Under the pieces are notes generated by a model, which was given only the letters and a program-made list of their open reading frames with translations, ran no database searches and had not been told where the DNA came from. The translations under genes and the position numbers were made by a program. A DNA stretch of 42,153 bases from a virus: IMG/VR virus record IMGVR_UViG_3300031951_000389, positions 1 to 42,153 of that record; one strand, given 5' to 3'. Below, piece by piece: positions 29,431 through 39,086 of the stretch. The first letter of the stretch is position 1, and each line of letters opens with the position of its first letter.

Positions 29431-30393
29431 CTAGGCCGCTTCGTAGCCCCCGTGCATCGCGGCAAACACCCTGCGCCGCAACTGCTCGATCGTGCCGTCA
29501 TTGGCGATGATGCGATCCCCGTCGAGCGCCTGGATTCCGGCCTCGCTCGTGTGCTCCACGCCGGCCTCGTCGGCCTCCGGCCGCCGGACGTGCCACACTT
29601 GGCCGCCGCTTGAGCGGATCATCGCAGCCTCGTTGTCGAACCGGACGTCGGCTATCACGATCGGCCCGGCCCCGTGGCTCCGTAGCGTTTCGATACGGCG
29701 CTGGCACAGTTGCAGCCAAACGTCCTTCCGCACGGAATCCCGCCCCCACTCGGTTCCGAGCGTCTGGAGCATTTGCCGCGGCGACTTGCCGAGCCACTCA
29801 ATCGTGCGTTCCTTGAACTGCCGATCTCGAAGCAGCACCTCCGGCAAGCCGAGCATGACGGACAGGGCCGCATAGAGCGGGTCCGCCAGCTGTATGACCA
29901 TGCCTCCAACCATGCTAGCCACTAGGCTCTTGCCGCTGCCGGCCCGGCCCGTCACCCCAATCAGCTTTGGCCGCACTGCCGCATAGACGATTGCATCCGC
30001 CGCCGGCGTTGGGTCCTCCTTGATTCTGGCGAGCATCGCATCGCGGCGGGCCTTGATGCCGGCCCATGCCGCCTCAATCTGCTCCGGTGGCATCGACGTG
30101 GCAACCGGGATCGGCTCGTCAAAGACCGGCTGCTCGGCAACCTCGGCCGGCACCAGGCGGACATTCGCATATTCCGGCGGCAGTTCCGGGGCATCATGCA
30201 ATGCCCGCAGCTCGGCCAACTCCCGCTCCAACTCCGCAATCCGCGCCATTTGCATTTCCCTCTCCTTGATAAGCCTGAAAGTGTGAGCCGCCAAAACGCC
30301 AGACGTGCCGCAGTCCCAATTTGCTTGGAACTGCCTGGCGTCCTGCATGGCCTTGGCGATGTAGTCCTCGGTGAGCGGCGGGCGGTCGATCAT
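29431..30393 (-). CDS. Deoxynucleoside monophosphate kinase
   Basis: 320 residues. P-loop GVTGRAGSGKS (146-156), then FKERTIEWLGKSPRQMLQTL, GTEWGRDSVRKDVWL, IVIADVRFDNEAAMIRSSGG and HTSEAGI match phage dNMP kinases (T4 gp1 group), which phosphorylate dNMPs to supply dNTP synthesis and accept modified bases in some phages. The kinase proper starts near residue 140; the first 130 residues are an extra coiled-coil region (MARIAELERELAELRALHD) not usual for the family. ATGA start overlap. Confidence 0.88.
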   Translation of the reverse strand: MIDRPPLTEDYIAKAMQDARQFQANWDCGTSGVLAAHTFRLIKEREMQMARIAELERELAELRALHDAPELPPEYANVRLVPAEVAEQPVFDEPIPVATSMPPEQIEAAWAGIKARRDAMLARIKEDPTPAADAIVYAAVRPKLIGVTGRAGSGKSLVASMVGGMVIQLADPLYAALSVMLGLPEVLLRDRQFKERTIEWLGKSPRQMLQTLGTEWGRDSVRKDVWLQLCQRRIETLRSHGAGPIVIADVRFDNEAAMIRSSGGQVWHVRRPEADEAGVEHTSEAGIQALDGDRIIANDGTIEQLRRRVFAAMHGGYEAA

Positions 30394-31583
30394 GTGCCAC
30401 CCATGTACGGGCCTGCGACGTGCATCGACTGCAGACCGCCACGCTCGGCGTAGAGGAATGTTTCCATTGCCTGCCGGCTGGCAATCCAGCCATTCACCGC
30501 GTGATAATCGTCCGGCGGGTTCAAGGCCGGAGCCGTCCGCACGATCACCCCCTGGAGCGTTTCAATCGGCCGCTGCCACTCGGCTGCCTGGGAGTGGAAA
30601 TGCCCGGTATGCCATTCGCGGTACGGGCAACTGCTCCATTCCTGCGGCGATTCCAACGCCATGAGCTGCGGCAGTTTCGCTTTGGCCTTGTGGCCGTGAG
30701 CGAACCCCAGCAGCGTGCCGCCGTGGTGGGCATACTGCCTGCCCGTGAAGCCTGCCCGCACGTTCACCCGCTTGTCGTTGCGGAATCGCTCAAGCATGAT
30801 CCGCTGGAACGTCCACGTCAGAACTTCGTCGTGATTCCCGTTGACGATCACAACGTCGGTCGGAGCGGTAGCCGCCGACTTCTCCACGAGCGACAGCAGT
30901 GTGTCGCAGCCGACCTCGATCATTTTCTGGAGCCGGCCGTCCCGCTCGAGCGGCGTGCCCCCCGTCGTGGTGCCGGCCGGCGTGTCGTAATGGAAGAGAT
31001 CGCCCAAGAAGGCAATCGTCCGCCTGGCCGGCTTGTGCGAATCGCCAATAGCCAGCAGGCTATCGCTGGCCTCGGTCACGAGCCGCGAGGCAATGTCGAG
31101 ATCGTAGTCGCCACCGCCCGCGGTTTTGTTCCAGCAGTATTTTCCGAAATGCGTATCCGCGACGACGAGCACTTGCCAGAGGCCGCCTGGCGGGGCCTTG
31201 ACGGATTTGGTTGAGGGCCGGCGAATCTCCTTCTTCGCCGCCTCGATCATCGCCTCGACGCATTCCCGCACACCCGGCCCGGCCTTCGGCTTGAGCCTCA
31301 CGAACACCCGGAACAGCTCGGTCACTTCCGGCCCGTTGTCGCCGCCGGTGGCACACTCCCACTTGGTTGCCTCACTGGCCGCGACTTCATATCGCTCTAA
31401 GTCGGCCTCGATATGCCGCAGCAGATCCTCGACGGTGCGGATCGTCCGCGACGTGCTCTTGGCCTCGAGCACCTCGCCGTCGCGGCGCTGCGTCACCTGC
31501 TCCGCATCGCGGGCAGGCTCGGGCGGCGGGAGCTTGGCGGCAACCTTCCCGGTCAGCCTTGTGCCTGGCGTCTTTTCAGCCAC
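30390..31583 (-). CDS. Calcineurin-like metallophosphoesterase
   Basis: 397 residues from the GTG at 31583. Motifs in order: VVADTHFG (Asp143, His145), FLGDLFHYD (Asp195), VNGNHD (Asn250, His251, Asp252), FAHGH (296, 298) and WHTGHFHS (325, 328, 330). All metal ligands are present. Phage members act as DNA nucleases or 2',3'-cyclic phosphodiesterases. The N-terminal 130 residues are helical and unrecognised (VEDLLRHIEADLERYEVAAS). It overlaps the upstream gene by 31 nt and the kinase by 4. Confidence 0.88.
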   Translation of the reverse strand: MAEKTPGTRLTGKVAAKLPPPEPARDAEQVTQRRDGEVLEAKSTSRTIRTVEDLLRHIEADLERYEVAASEATKWECATGGDNGPEVTELFRVFVRLKPKAGPGVRECVEAMIEAAKKEIRRPSTKSVKAPPGGLWQVLVVADTHFGKYCWNKTAGGGDYDLDIASRLVTEASDSLLAIGDSHKPARRTIAFLGDLFHYDTPAGTTTGGTPLERDGRLQKMIEVGCDTLLSLVEKSAATAPTDVVIVNGNHDEVLTWTFQRIMLERFRNDKRVNVRAGFTGRQYAHHGGTLLGFAHGHKAKAKLPQLMALESPQEWSSCPYREWHTGHFHSQAAEWQRPIETLQGVIVRTAPALNPPDDYHAVNGWIASRQAMETFLYAERGGLQSMHVAGPYMGGT

Positions 31584-31807
31584 CCTTCGACTCCCGCGTG
31601 CCCGATTGCGTGACCGCACTCCGCCAGTGCCGCCGACAACGCCCTGCAGAACCCCGTCTTGGTGCCTCGCTTGCCGGCCTTGTAGTCCAGGTAGGCCTCC
31701 TCAAGCTCGGCCCGCAGGTCCATCGAAATACTTTCCTCCCACGGAGCCATTCCCTTTCGTGGGACTCGGTCGGCGGTGAGCTGCGTCAGCGTCTTACGCT
31801 TGGCCAT
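31553..31807 (-). CDS. Small basic protein, possible HTH
   Basis: 84 residues; GGAGG at 5 nt from the ATG at 31807. After a basic N-terminus, LRAELEEAYLDYKAGKRGTK, GFCRALSAALAECGHAIGHA and GVEGWLKRRQ could form a helix-turn-helix. Possible DNA-binding or small-terminase-like role. Overlaps the metallophosphoesterase start. Confidence 0.55.
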   Translation of the reverse strand: MAKRKTLTQLTADRVPRKGMAPWEESISMDLRAELEEAYLDYKAGKRGTKTGFCRALSAALAECGHAIGHAGVEGWLKRRQAQG

Positions 31808-31896
31808 CTGGTCCTCCGTATAGGCCGATAGCACGAGACTGCCACAGCCATGCCAGGCGTCAATGCCGGTTTGCCTGCTAGCACTGCACAAAGACG

Positions 31897-32217
31897 CTAG
31901 GGTCCGAAGTAGATGACGTGAACCTTGAGCAGCCAGCCGCGGGCCGCGATCTGCACGCGGTTCCCCGCCTCGTTCAGCCATCTTTTCCTAGCCTCGCACC
32001 CACACCCCCCCGGTATGCCTTCCGTGCGAGTCCACCGCTCGACGCGCTCCCGCGTGATACCCAGCCGCGTCAGCCACCGCTCGACGAGGTCGCCGACGGG
32101 TACGGGCTTCCACGATTTCACCGGCACGGGGCGGCACTCGCGGTAGGTGGGCAGACGTTTGGCCCGGTAGCCGCAGGTCGGGCAGGTCATCGCCGGGTTG
32201 TCGAAGTCGCAGTTCAC
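31897..32217 (-). CDS. Cys-rich zinc-binding protein in the tail cluster
   Basis: 106 residues, starting at a GTG that overlaps the upstream stop (GTGA). CDFDNPAMTCPTCGYRAKRL gives a CxxC zinc knuckle, and GGCGCEARKRWLNEAGNRVQ a second Cys pair. The middle (VGDLVERWLTRLGITRERVE) looks helical. The GCGCxxRKxWLN motif is seen in tail-region genes of several environmental phages. Function unknown. Confidence 0.65.
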   Translation of the reverse strand: MNCDFDNPAMTCPTCGYRAKRLPTYRECRPVPVKSWKPVPVGDLVERWLTRLGITRERVERWTRTEGIPGGCGCEARKRWLNEAGNRVQIAARGWLLKVHVIYFGP

Positions 32218-34775
32218 GCTGGCCCAACCTCAGCGGTGAACTCGCAGTTTTTCGTGAGCACGCCCTGATTGTTGTGGTAGTAGGAGCAGAGCGTGTATGT
32301 GCCATACGGATTGCATATCGGCACAGACACGCACCGTTCGGCCGGTGCGTCTGGGCTGTTCGTGTAATTGTTTACCGCTGCAATTGCCGTGGGATGCTGA
32401 AAATGCACAAGCACTCGGCAGTGTGAGTCGCAGTCAGTACACGCTTCCGATGGCTCAAGAGAAACCAGTACCATCAGTTCATTTGCACTTGCATAATTCC
32501 CCCAATGCACGCCATCTTGGGAATTTATTGAAACCACGCTTCTGACGTAGACGCCATCAAACGCGGAAATAGTGCTGCCTGTGATCTCAATAGCAATTTC
32601 TTGTGGCACCTCGCCGCTGCCCTTGCAGCACGACGCGCATGCCAACCCGCCGGGATTTAGGTAGTCTTCGACGTATTCGCCCCCCGGCGTCACGCTCGCT
32701 GTTGCGACTCCACCTGCCCTAGCAAAAGCGGTAAATGCCAAGTTAGAGCAGTCATACGGCACGCCGCCCGGAAGTGCAGGCGCATGGAAGTCGGCGTCGC
32801 ACACATTGGCGGTCGCTTCTGAGGAATTTGAAAGCTCTGTCTCAACCCTCACAAATGGTGATTTCAGCGGGCCGTTGTATTCCAAGCGAACGTGACCAGC
32901 GGCTTTGAGATTGCTGAAGCCGCCACACATTTTGTGGCTGTACCGGCAGTTCGCCGCGCCGCCGGAGAGCGGGAGTGCGGTTTCCTTCCGCAGCACGACG
33001 CTGCGCCCGTTCCAGTGCTGTCCGCAGCATGACGTTCCGCCGGTCACAGCCGCCAAATATCCGTCGCCGCCATCGTCAATACTCAACCCGACAGCGCGAC
33101 CAAAGTTTGGACTCGACGTGTTGCTGTCGATGACCGCCGTGATGACGGCTCCTGCTCCGTCGCTCGGAGAAAATTGCCCAATGTTGCCAGTGACTGTCGC
33201 CACATACGGCGGCAGGCTGGCGTCCTCGCGGTAGTATTCGCCGCCATTGGTGATCGTCACGCCAGTCGGGACGCCCGTGTAGTAGTAGTACTGACCAGGG
33301 TTCGTCACTACCACGCGCGAGATTTCGCCGGTCGCCTTGTAGTAGTCGCCGCCGTTCGTGATTGTCACTGATTGGATGACGCCGTTGCCGGTTGCCTTGT
33401 AGAACTTTCCAATGCCGCCGAACTCATCAAGCCCGACGCCCGTGATCGCGCCGTTCTCATCGACACTCGTAATGAGCCACCCGTCCGTCTCAACCAAGTA
33501 GTACGGATGAATACTGGCAAAACCAGTGCCAAACTCCGAATACCAAAAATACTCTCCAACCTCGTATCCGCTGCCTCCTTCAATTACGTTGATTGGAAAC
33601 ACGCCCCACGTTTCTGGATCATCTTCGTTGCTTACCATCGTTGCAGACAGCACTGCACCAGACCCGCCAGTAGTGCCGTCAACGCCCCAGACATACGGTG
33701 TGAGGTTCGGATTCTCTCTTCCAGCTTCGGTCGTCGCAATCGTCCCGCTCGCTGCCGTCACCTGCGTCCCGTCCGTCAGGGTGAACGTCACCGGATCGCC
33801 GTCCGTGTAGCCCGTGCCGCCGTTCGCCACTGCCACGGAGTCAACGTGCCAGAGGGCCGTATCGCTCGGCGTGGTTGGCGACTGCGAAAGCGTGACCGTC
33901 AGGGACGCGCCGCTGCCGCCTGACGCGCTCGCAGTGATCGTCGGCGTGGTGCGGGCGGTTTTGATAACCGCCGTGGCCTTGGTCTGCTCGGTGACGTTGG
34001 CCCCGTAGCTGAATGTCACCGAAGCCCCATCGGTGTAGCCCGAAGTCGTGCCGCTGACAGATACGCTCGCCACGCCCCAGGTCTGCGGCGTGGTGCCGTT
34101 GCTCGCGAGCGTCGGCGTCAGCGTGGCCCCCGTGCCACCCGACACGCTCGCCGTCAGTGTCGGCTGGGAGCGGGGGTCGGTCTGCACAGTCAGCACCGCA
34201 GCCGCCACGGTCGTGTCGCCAGCCTTGGTCGATACCGTAAGCGTCTCGCCGTTGGCGTACCCCGTGCCGCCAGAGAACGTGACCGAGGCGATCTTCCAGG
34301 TGGGGATGCCACAGGCGTCATTCGTCGCCGTCACGGTCGGAGTGACGGTCAGGCCAGTGCCACTGCCGCCGCTCACCGTCAGCGTGGGAGCCACGCGGGC
34401 GAGCTTGGCGTAGCCACTGCCGGGGTTGGTGAGTAGCACGCCAGTGATCGGCCCCTTGTCTGTTTCCGGGTCGCCAACCGGGGCGGTCACGATGCCCTCT
34501 GCGCCACCACCAAAGCAGCTAGAAAACTGACTTAGCGGCCCAAAGAACACCCTAGAGACGCCGACGACCGACTTTTCGTGAAAGTTGTCGAATGTGACCG
34601 TCACAGTGTCTGGCAGCGAGCCTGTCTCGCAGAGGCTGCACGGGTTGCAGCAAGCCGAGCAGCTTGACCCCAGCATGAACCCAAGCGGGTACATCCCGGC
34701 AGCGAACGCGAATAGCGACCACAGCACCAGCGACGGCGGATCGGCAGATTGGATGGCGGCGAGAATGTCGAACAT
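32214..34775 (-). CDS. Large repeat-containing Cys-rich tail spike or anchor protein
   Basis: 853 residues; GGAG lies 5 nt before the ATG at 34775, which overlaps the upstream stop. An N-terminal membrane-like helix (PSLVLWSLFAFAAGMYPLGF) is followed by SSCSACCNPCSLCETG. Residues about 115-430 hold four 70-75-residue repeats of type PTLTxSxSGGxGxxLTxT...GGTGYTDGDxVTFT, beta-solenoid-like. The C-terminal part has further Cys clusters (CASCC, CTDCDSHC). Lower GC than its neighbours. Probably an exposed tail spike stabilised by disulfides. Confidence 0.7.
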   Translation of the reverse strand: MFDILAAIQSADPPSLVLWSLFAFAAGMYPLGFMLGSSCSACCNPCSLCETGSLPDTVTVTFDNFHEKSVVGVSRVFFGPLSQFSSCFGGGAEGIVTAPVGDPETDKGPITGVLLTNPGSGYAKLARVAPTLTVSGGSGTGLTVTPTVTATNDACGIPTWKIASVTFSGGTGYANGETLTVSTKAGDTTVAAAVLTVQTDPRSQPTLTASVSGGTGATLTPTLASNGTTPQTWGVASVSVSGTTSGYTDGASVTFSYGANVTEQTKATAVIKTARTTPTITASASGGSGASLTVTLSQSPTTPSDTALWHVDSVAVANGGTGYTDGDPVTFTLTDGTQVTAASGTIATTEAGRENPNLTPYVWGVDGTTGGSGAVLSATMVSNEDDPETWGVFPINVIEGGSGYEVGEYFWYSEFGTGFASIHPYYLVETDGWLITSVDENGAITGVGLDEFGGIGKFYKATGNGVIQSVTITNGGDYYKATGEISRVVVTNPGQYYYYTGVPTGVTITNGGEYYREDASLPPYVATVTGNIGQFSPSDGAGAVITAVIDSNTSSPNFGRAVGLSIDDGGDGYLAAVTGGTSCCGQHWNGRSVVLRKETALPLSGGAANCRYSHKMCGGFSNLKAAGHVRLEYNGPLKSPFVRVETELSNSSEATANVCDADFHAPALPGGVPYDCSNLAFTAFARAGGVATASVTPGGEYVEDYLNPGGLACASCCKGSGEVPQEIAIEITGSTISAFDGVYVRSVVSINSQDGVHWGNYASANELMVLVSLEPSEACTDCDSHCRVLVHFQHPTAIAAVNNYTNSPDAPAERCVSVPICNPYGTYTLCSYYHNNQGVLTKNCEFTAEVGPA

Positions 34776-35524
34776 CAGCACTCCGCAGCGACGAGAAGCC
34801 ATCGGTCACCGACGAACACGCAGAGAACCTTCTTTGTGCCGCTTGCGACGGTGACGGCGGCGAAATGATTTGTGGCGGTGAACGCAACCGTTGGCGAAAG
34901 CGCTGACCCATCTGCCTTGATCTGTGTCACGGTGGCAGTAGCACCCTTTGCCCACGTCGCGGAGACCGTGCCGAGACGCGGGCCGCCCCCAGATTCTCCG
35001 CCTCCAATGGCGACAAGCGCCCACTTTCCGCCGCCAGTGCCGCCTTGCTTCCAGATGATCCTAGCTGGTCCGCTTCCTGTCTTCAGCTCTGTTAGTGAGC
35101 CAGATTTTGCTCCTGCCGTCACGTCTCCAGCAGCAGCCACGTCCAGCTTGCACTGCACGACGCCTGCGACGGAAACACGGCCAATGGCTCCGCTCGCTAT
35201 GGGCTCGACAGCAATTACAAACGGCTTGGATGAGTCCGTTGGCGTCACTCCAGTGACACATGGCGTGCTCTGAAACGTCGCCTCGGCACTTGCTCCGTCG
35301 CCGGGATCAAACACTACGCCGGAGATTTCAAGCACGCCCCAGCGATCAACGTCTGCGCCGGAACTATTTCGGCACAAAATGACGTTTTTGGCCGCCTGCG
35401 GAATGTCAACTGGCCCAGAATTGAACCCGGTGTTGACCCGCATCAGCGAGTTGAGGCTGTTCACCTGCTCGGCCGCCAGGCGGAGCGGCTGGCCGCGCAA
35501 AACGTGGTTGCGTGGGTCTTTCAT
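34775..35524 (-). CDS. Tail-tip/baseplate-associated protein
   Basis: 249 residues; ATGA start. An N-terminal helical part (PRNHVLRGQPLRLAAEQVNS) followed by a beta-rich region (WGVLEISGVVFDPGDGASAE, GRVSVAGVVQCKLDVAAAGD) ending in FVGDRWLLVAAEC, like phage proteins that decorate the tail tip. Between a likely distal tail gene and the spike gene. Confidence 0.6.
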   Translation of the reverse strand: MKDPRNHVLRGQPLRLAAEQVNSLNSLMRVNTGFNSGPVDIPQAAKNVILCRNSSGADVDRWGVLEISGVVFDPGDGASAEATFQSTPCVTGVTPTDSSKPFVIAVEPIASGAIGRVSVAGVVQCKLDVAAAGDVTAGAKSGSLTELKTGSGPARIIWKQGGTGGGKWALVAIGGGESGGGPRLGTVSATWAKGATATVTQIKADGSALSPTVAFTATNHFAAVTVASGTKKVLCVFVGDRWLLVAAEC

Positions 35525-36480
35525 GGCCCGATCTGGTCGAGATTGAGCGGGCCGGCCGGGGCGACAGGCTTTGGCGGTTTTGGACTCCGGGCTCGCTTTG
35601 GCTTGGCGGGCTGCAGGCCTGGGATCATCAGCGGAGTCCAATCCTTCTCTTGGTACACGTCCTGCACATAGGCATAGATTGGCATTTGCACGAGTCTGTC
35701 CGATTCGTTCTTTGGCTCGTACATGACCCACATATACTGCCAGCCCTTGATCGGGAACTGGGCGATTCCCTTGACGTATTCCGCCGTCCGGTTTGGGCGG
35801 CACTCAAAATCGAATGTCACAGCAACGAACGGGTCGCCACCTTGCCACTGGGCTCGTGCTCCCATGAATAGCACTTCGCCGGCATCGAAGAACCGAAACG
35901 GGGCGTTGTTCACCGTGCCGGTCAGCGAATACACCGAGCTGATGAACTGGCCCCCAACGGCCATAGCGGCCGGCACGATCCAGGTCTCGGAATAACGCAG
36001 CGACGGCCGGACGACGTCCAATCCGTTGACCGAATCGCCGGACATATTTATCGCGTCATAAATGTCAGGCCCGCCGGCCGGATAGGCAGTCGTGCCAAAA
36101 GCCTGCGTGATATGGGTCGTGTGTCCGGTCGTGTCCCAGGCGATTCCGCCAGCAAGCGGCTCCTCGCCGCCACCACCACCGCCGCCGTCGTCGCTGGCCT
36201 CGAATCGCGGCAGCAGCGTTGACCATGTCGCGCTGACGTCATAGTACCGATTGCCGACAGGCTTTATGTCGAGCTTGCGGCGCGTCCAGAAAGGCCCGTA
36301 GCCGGCCAATATGTATTGAGGCGCGTAAGGCTCAATCAGCTCGACGGCCTGGTTGAAGCCGTCGCATTGGCCGATCAAAAAACGCCGCGTGCATTCGCGG
36401 TTTTCTCCGGCTTCAAAATCGTAGGAGACACTGCCGGTGCCAGAGTCGGCCAGTTCGTAAACCGCGATGTTCGTGCTCAT
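35521..36480 (-). CDS. Distal tail or baseplate protein
   Basis: 319 residues, directly downstream of the tape measure with an ATGA overlap, the usual place of the distal tail protein. Beta-rich (VSYDFEAGENRECTRRFLIG, KLDIKPVGNRYYDVSATWST, AGEVLFMGARAQWQGGDPFV) with a Gly7 linker near residue 100 and a Pro/Lys-rich tail. No sequence family recognised; the role follows from position. Confidence 0.65.
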   Translation of the reverse strand: MSTNIAVYELADSGTGSVSYDFEAGENRECTRRFLIGQCDGFNQAVELIEPYAPQYILAGYGPFWTRRKLDIKPVGNRYYDVSATWSTLLPRFEASDDGGGGGGGEEPLAGGIAWDTTGHTTHITQAFGTTAYPAGGPDIYDAINMSGDSVNGLDVVRPSLRYSETWIVPAAMAVGGQFISSVYSLTGTVNNAPFRFFDAGEVLFMGARAQWQGGDPFVAVTFDFECRPNRTAEYVKGIAQFPIKGWQYMWVMYEPKNESDRLVQMPIYAYVQDVYQEKDWTPLMIPGLQPAKPKRARSPKPPKPVAPAGPLNLDQIGP

Positions 36481-38825
36481 AAAAACGCGGCCCCCGATTT
36501 CTCCATCTTGTAGGCGATCCTCTCCAGAAAGGCGTTGCTGGTGGCGGTCAGCTGGTTATTCGTTGTCATCGCCACCGCCATCGTGTTTCGCAGCCTTGTC
36601 ATGTGCTCGCCCAGCTTGAGAAAGCCGGCAGTGATTTGCGTGCCAGCCTCGGCAGAGGCGGCGGCGGCTGGCACGGCTGCGGCCATCGGCGCCGCAGCGC
36701 CCCCCGCAAACGCCCCTCCGGCGATAGGAGCCCCAACGGCGGCCGGCCCCGCCATCGGCCCACCCATCGCGCCCTGACCGGCCACAATCTGCTGGAGGGC
36801 ATTGGCGGCTACTGCCGTGTTCGCGGCCGTCTGCTTCGTGGCATCCGCGATCGGGTTCAACTCCGGCCCGATGCCAATGCCGCCGGCCCCGCCGCCAACG
36901 CCAAACCCGCCAAGGCTCGGCCCCAGGCCGGTGCCGCGATTTCGCTCCGACTCACGCATCGCCTCGAGCTGGCCGGCAAACTGGTCTCCAAGAGCCTCGG
37001 CCGCTTGGCCGTAGCTCGTGGTATTCAGAACTCCCCCAAGGAGTTGCTCCTGTAGCTTGGCGAGCCCAGCGAAATACTCGTCGGCAGCGGCCTTGCCGGC
37101 ATCGCCAAACTCCTCGGCTTTCTTGATCGCCTTGAAGTATGCGTCGGTCTGCTGGGAGATCGCCCGAGTCATGTCCTGCTCGGCTTCAGCGTCTTCCTTG
37201 GCCAGCTCTGCTTCCATTTCGCGGCGAGCGAACGGGTCAACGCCCATTGGGGCCTTGTTCTTGTCCGGCTTCATTGCGTTGCCGGCCGCCCCAGGAGCAT
37301 TGCCCTTTTTGTCTTTTCTGCCGGCCTCCCACTTCGCGAAGTCGTCGTCAACCTTTTTTAGTGCCGCCTCCATGCCCATCGCGAAAAAATTCTGGTCGAA
37401 TGCCGCGGCAATGTAGATGCCGAGCTTTGCCCATACGCTTTTGAGCCGCATGGCCCAGCCTTCGAGATCATCGAAGGCTCCGGTCATGTAGGCAGCTAGG
37501 CCCGCAATGGCCGCCACCACCAGGGCAATGCCACCGGCAGGGCTGGCCAGAGCCGCAAGGATTGCGCTGGCGGCTGCCACGCCCTTGATTGCAAGCGCGG
37601 CGGCAATGGCCGCGGTGCCAAGGGCGACCATGCCGGCCGCAACGGCCGAAACCGCTACGGCCAGCCCTGGAAATTGCCCGATGAGCTTGGCGACAAACTG
37701 CAGCATTCCGGAAAGGACGTCCGTCGTGGACTTCAGCGGCCCCGATACGGCTTCACCAAATGCGATCGACACAAGCTCAACGCCGGTTTGGAGCCTGCGA
37801 AACTGCCCCGAAAGACCCTGCATCGTGACGGCAAACTTTTCGCTTACGGAAAGCGAGTCCGACATTTTCTTGCCCATGCGATCAAAGCCATCTATTCCGG
37901 CGTTGGCAAACGCCATGATGACCTTGATGCCTCGCTGCTCAAAAACGTCCGTTATGGCCTTTTGATTAGCCATTTTGCCGAACCCATCTTCCCCCATTCG
38001 CTTCTGCACGTTCGCGAATACACCTGCAATTTGCTGCGGCGGGAGCATCTCACCGTTTTGGTCGCGAAAGTCCGCAACCGTCAGGCCAAGCTCTTTGAGC
38101 GCCTCGTTCGCGTCATTGGTTGGCGCGATGAGCTTGGTCACCATCGTTTTGAGCGCAGTGCCGGCCTCCTCGCCAACAATTCCCTTGTCGGCCAGCACGC
38201 CCAGCGCTTGGGACAGGCCGAACAATGACATACCAACCTCGGCGCCGACCGAACCAACCTGGGAGAATGATTCAACAAGGCTGTCGATCGTTGCCGAGCT
38301 GGAGTCGGATGCGGCAGAAAGGGTATCTACTGCTTCTTGGGCCGAGACTCCGTAGTTGCTCATTGCCGCATTCATAAAGAATGCGGCACGCTCTGCCTCG
38401 ACTCCGGAAATGCTTGAGAACTCTGCGACCGCCCTCCCGGCACCTCCAAGGATGTTTTCAACCGACATACCCTGCCTTGCAAGTTCCGCAAAGCCTTTTG
38501 CAATGGCCGTCGGAGACATTCCCGTTTCAAGGCTCAAAGATTTTGCGGCAGACGCGAGCTTGGCAATCTCGTTATCTGCGAGCTTCGCCGCCCCCTTCAT
38601 CGCGAGCAACGCATCCTCAAACCCTGCAGCCTGGCGGGCCGCCAGGACGAGCGGAGCGCCGAGCGCGGCCCCGCCGAGCGACATACCAGTGCCGAAACGC
38701 TGCAGCGATTGGGCCACCGTGGCCATCTTCGACTGCACGCGGCTCATGGCCTGCTGAAATGCACCGTCCTTCGCGAAGATTTCGACGTAGGCGGCACCAG
38801 CGCGAATACCTCCAGCACTAGCCAA
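36477..38825 (-). CDS. Tail tape measure protein
   Basis: 782 residues from a TTG at 38825, chosen because GGGGG lies 6 nt upstream and the codon overlaps the chaperone stop. GIRAGAAYVEIFAKDGAFQQ begins the TP901-type tape measure domain; LSLETGMSPTAIAKGFAELA, ALGVLADKGIVGEEAGTALK and ELGLTVADF are typical. Hydrophobic stretches near residues 390-460 may insert into the host membrane. At about 1.5 A per residue the tail would be near 115-120 nm, so a siphovirus with a medium tail. Confidence 0.92.
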   Translation of the reverse strand: MASAGGIRAGAAYVEIFAKDGAFQQAMSRVQSKMATVAQSLQRFGTGMSLGGAALGAPLVLAARQAAGFEDALLAMKGAAKLADNEIAKLASAAKSLSLETGMSPTAIAKGFAELARQGMSVENILGGAGRAVAEFSSISGVEAERAAFFMNAAMSNYGVSAQEAVDTLSAASDSSSATIDSLVESFSQVGSVGAEVGMSLFGLSQALGVLADKGIVGEEAGTALKTMVTKLIAPTNDANEALKELGLTVADFRDQNGEMLPPQQIAGVFANVQKRMGEDGFGKMANQKAITDVFEQRGIKVIMAFANAGIDGFDRMGKKMSDSLSVSEKFAVTMQGLSGQFRRLQTGVELVSIAFGEAVSGPLKSTTDVLSGMLQFVAKLIGQFPGLAVAVSAVAAGMVALGTAAIAAALAIKGVAAASAILAALASPAGGIALVVAAIAGLAAYMTGAFDDLEGWAMRLKSVWAKLGIYIAAAFDQNFFAMGMEAALKKVDDDFAKWEAGRKDKKGNAPGAAGNAMKPDKNKAPMGVDPFARREMEAELAKEDAEAEQDMTRAISQQTDAYFKAIKKAEEFGDAGKAAADEYFAGLAKLQEQLLGGVLNTTSYGQAAEALGDQFAGQLEAMRESERNRGTGLGPSLGGFGVGGGAGGIGIGPELNPIADATKQTAANTAVAANALQQIVAGQGAMGGPMAGPAAVGAPIAGGAFAGGAAAPMAAAVPAAAASAEAGTQITAGFLKLGEHMTRLRNTMAVAMTTNNQLTATSNAFLERIAYKMEKSGAAFL

Positions 38826-39072
38826 GTTTCACCCCCTCCGGCGGCTTCTTGCCTGGGAACAGCGACCGGAGCAGCTCCGGCGTGGCCTTTGGCATCGGCG
38901 GCGGCTCAAGGAATGGGTGATAGTCCGCCGGCGACGGAGTCTTGCCGCTATTCGGATCGCTGTGGATTGCGGCCAGTAGTGCCATGATTGACGCCGTGTG
39001 ATTCCAGTGGTCGTTTGATCTGCCCCACGCCATCCAATCCAATTCACGCAACGTGAGGCCCCAAGGCTCCAC
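38818..39072 (-). CDS. Tail assembly chaperone, GT part
   Basis: 84 residues if read from the GTG at 39072. The frame is clearly coding further upstream (PDPYELCFELAGICGVEPWG, from about 39117), inside the end of the G gene. So the product is probably made as a G-GT fusion by a -1 ribosomal frameshift, as in lambda. LRELDWMAWGRSNDHWNHTA and the Pro-rich LEPPPMPKATPELLRSLFPG fit a T domain that binds the tape measure. No canonical slippery heptamer was found; CGAGAAAG near 39157 is the only candidate. Confidence 0.75.
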   Translation of the reverse strand: MEPWGLTLRELDWMAWGRSNDHWNHTASIMALLAAIHSDPNSGKTPSPADYHPFLEPPPMPKATPELLRSLFPGKKPPEGVKLG

Positions 39073-39086
39073 GCCACAGATCCCGG

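Noticed and set aside
31808-31896. A promoter in the gap before the 31553 gene
   Set aside because: TTGACG is present on the minus strand but no acceptable -10 lies 15-19 nt downstream, and the late box is absent.
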